A DNA stretch of 14,924 nucleotides, from NCBI RefSeq assembly GCF_039523795.1, contig NZ_BAAAFZ010000104.1:1-14924 (forward strand). The letters run 5' to 3'. The position numbers and the translations under genes were made by a program. Each line of letters begins with the position of its first letter. The first letter of the stretch is position 1. The notes below the pieces were generated by a model that had not been told where the DNA came from, made no database searches, and worked only from the letters and a program-made list of their open reading frames with translations. Source of the DNA: Craurococcus roseus. Lineage in GTDB: Bacteria; Pseudomonadota; Alphaproteobacteria; Acetobacterales; Acetobacteraceae. Below, piece after piece: positions 14,470 to 14,924 of this stretch.

Positions 14470-14518
14470 GGGCGCCGCCGGCCGGCTTCCCTCTTCCGCG
14501 GGCCGGCCGGCGGCGCCC
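14470..14518. repeat. Perfect 17-bp GC-rich inverted repeat between divergent genes
   Basis: GGGCGCCGCCGGCCGGC (14470-14486) is the exact reverse complement of GCCGGCCGGCGGCGCCC (14502-14518), with a 15-base loop (14487-14501). It would form a very stable hairpin. It lies between the AT-rich RTX promoter region and the aroE promoter, so neither neighbour's own transcript would need it as a terminator. No T tract follows on either strand. It could be a REP-like dispersed element, a barrier between divergent promoters, or a protein-binding site. Confidence 0.75.
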
Positions 14519-14534
14519 GGGGTCGGCGCGCGGC

Positions 14535-14564
14535 TTGACCCCGCCGCCGCGGCGCGGCTTTCCT
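14535..14564 (+). promoter_or_regulatory. Candidate promoter of aroE, possibly giving a leaderless mRNA
   Basis: TTGACC (14535-14540) is a good -35 match, followed at 18 bases by TTTCCT (14559-14564), a weak -10. Transcription would begin at about 14571, at or next to the ATG (14572). There is no Shine-Dalgarno-like sequence before the ATG, consistent with a leaderless message. The -35 is convincing, the rest is inferred. Confidence 0.45.
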
Positions 14565-14571
14565 CGCGCTC

Positions 14572-14924
14572 ATGCCGCTCCTCTCAGGTCGCGCCAAGCT
14601 CGCCGGGGTCCTCGGCTGGCCGGTGGCGCATTCCCGTTCGCCGCTGCTGCACGGCACTTGGCTGGAGCGGCACGGCGTCGACGGCGCCTACGTGCCGCTG
14701 CCCGTGCGCCCCGAGCGGTTCGCCGCGTCGGTGCGCGCCCTGGCCGACCTCGGCTTCCGCGGCGCCAACGTCACGCTCCCCCACAAGGAGGCCGCCTTCG
14801 CCTTGTGCGACCGCTTGGCGCCCTCCGCCGAACGGGCGGGCGCGGTCAACACGCTGGTGTTCCACGACGACGGCCGCGTCGAGGGCTCCAACACCGACGG
14901 CTTCGGCTTCCTGGAGAACTGCGC
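14572..14924 (+). CDS. aroE: Shikimate dehydrogenase (5' part, runs off the right edge)
   Basis: The first 117 codons are present. The protein begins MPLLSGRAKLAGVLGWPVAH, then SRSPLLHGTWLERHGVDGAY, where Ser21 and Ser23 are the shikimate-binding serines of the SxSxxxH-type motif. GANVTLPHKE (65-73) carries the catalytic Lys72, AGAVNTLV (89-96) and EGSNTDGFGF (104-113) with Asp109 complete the substrate site. The enzyme reduces 3-dehydroshikimate to shikimate with NADPH in aromatic amino acid synthesis, in the cytoplasm. The NADP-binding domain lies beyond the window. In alphaproteobacteria aroE is often followed by coaE and dnaQ, which could be checked downstream. No Shine-Dalgarno precedes the ATG; position relative to the family's N-terminus supports this start. 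Confidence 0.95.
   Translation, partial: MPLLSGRAKLAGVLGWPVAHSRSPLLHGTWLERHGVDGAYVPLPVRPERFAASVRALADLGFRGANVTLPHKEAAFALCDRLAPSAERAGAVNTLVFHDDGRVEGSNTDGFGFLENC

Noticed and set aside
1..14924. CRISPR arrays, tRNA/rRNA genes, insertion sequences, integrases, toxin-antitoxin or restriction-modification pairs
   Set aside because: None found by eye: no regularly spaced repeats, no RNA-gene signatures, no transposase or integrase motifs. The only DNA methylase has no nuclease next to it.

Overview
The window is very GC-rich (well above 65% by eye) and dense with genes. It suggests an alphaproteobacterium, most likely a Roseomonas-like member of the Acetobacteraceae or a close relative. The grounds are two Bug-type solute receptors, an HWE-family sensor histidine kinase, an RTX protein, a Pho-box-like site before a phosphodiesterase/phytase fusion, and strong third-position G/C. 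The placement is inferred from gene content and composition, not from a marker-gene comparison.

Layout, left to right. (1) 1-704 (+) is the 3' end of an FAD-dependent oxidoreductase. Its stop codon overlaps that of the convergent gene. (2) 701-3635 (-) holds a GyrI-like AraC-type regulator followed by two tandem Bug-family tricarboxylate-type receptors, with nested inverted repeats in the leader of the first receptor. (3) 3783-6791 (+) is a tight cluster with overlapping start and stop codons: dihydrolipoamide dehydrogenase, a small membrane protein, a D12-class adenine DNA methyltransferase and a second small membrane protein. (4) 6822-8852 (+) is a Pho-box-like direct repeat followed by a glycerophosphodiesterase/phytase-like fusion. 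One extra G in a run of six breaks its reading frame. (5) 8920-9156 (-) is a small putative membrane protein. (6) 9281-11489 is a divergent pair: a cupin/AraC regulator (-) and an MFS transporter (+). (7) 11506-14289 (-) holds an HWE histidine kinase and a separately transcribed RTX calcium-binding protein with a duplicated domain. (8) 14290-14571 is a divergent intergenic region with an AT-rich part, a perfect 17-bp inverted repeat and a candidate promoter. (9) 14572-end (+) is the 5' part of shikimate dehydrogenase aroE.

The region is a string of small local units: regulator with receptors, metabolic enzyme with DNA methyltransferase, phosphate scavenging, regulator with exporter, sensor kinase and secreted RTX protein. 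I found no tRNA, rRNA, CRISPR array, insertion sequence or phage gene. I see no clearly new multi-gene system. The most unusual points are the lpd/adenine-methyltransferase coupled cluster, the Pho-box/frameshifted phosphodiesterase-phytase, the perfect GC-rich inverted repeat between divergent genes, and the internally duplicated RTX protein.
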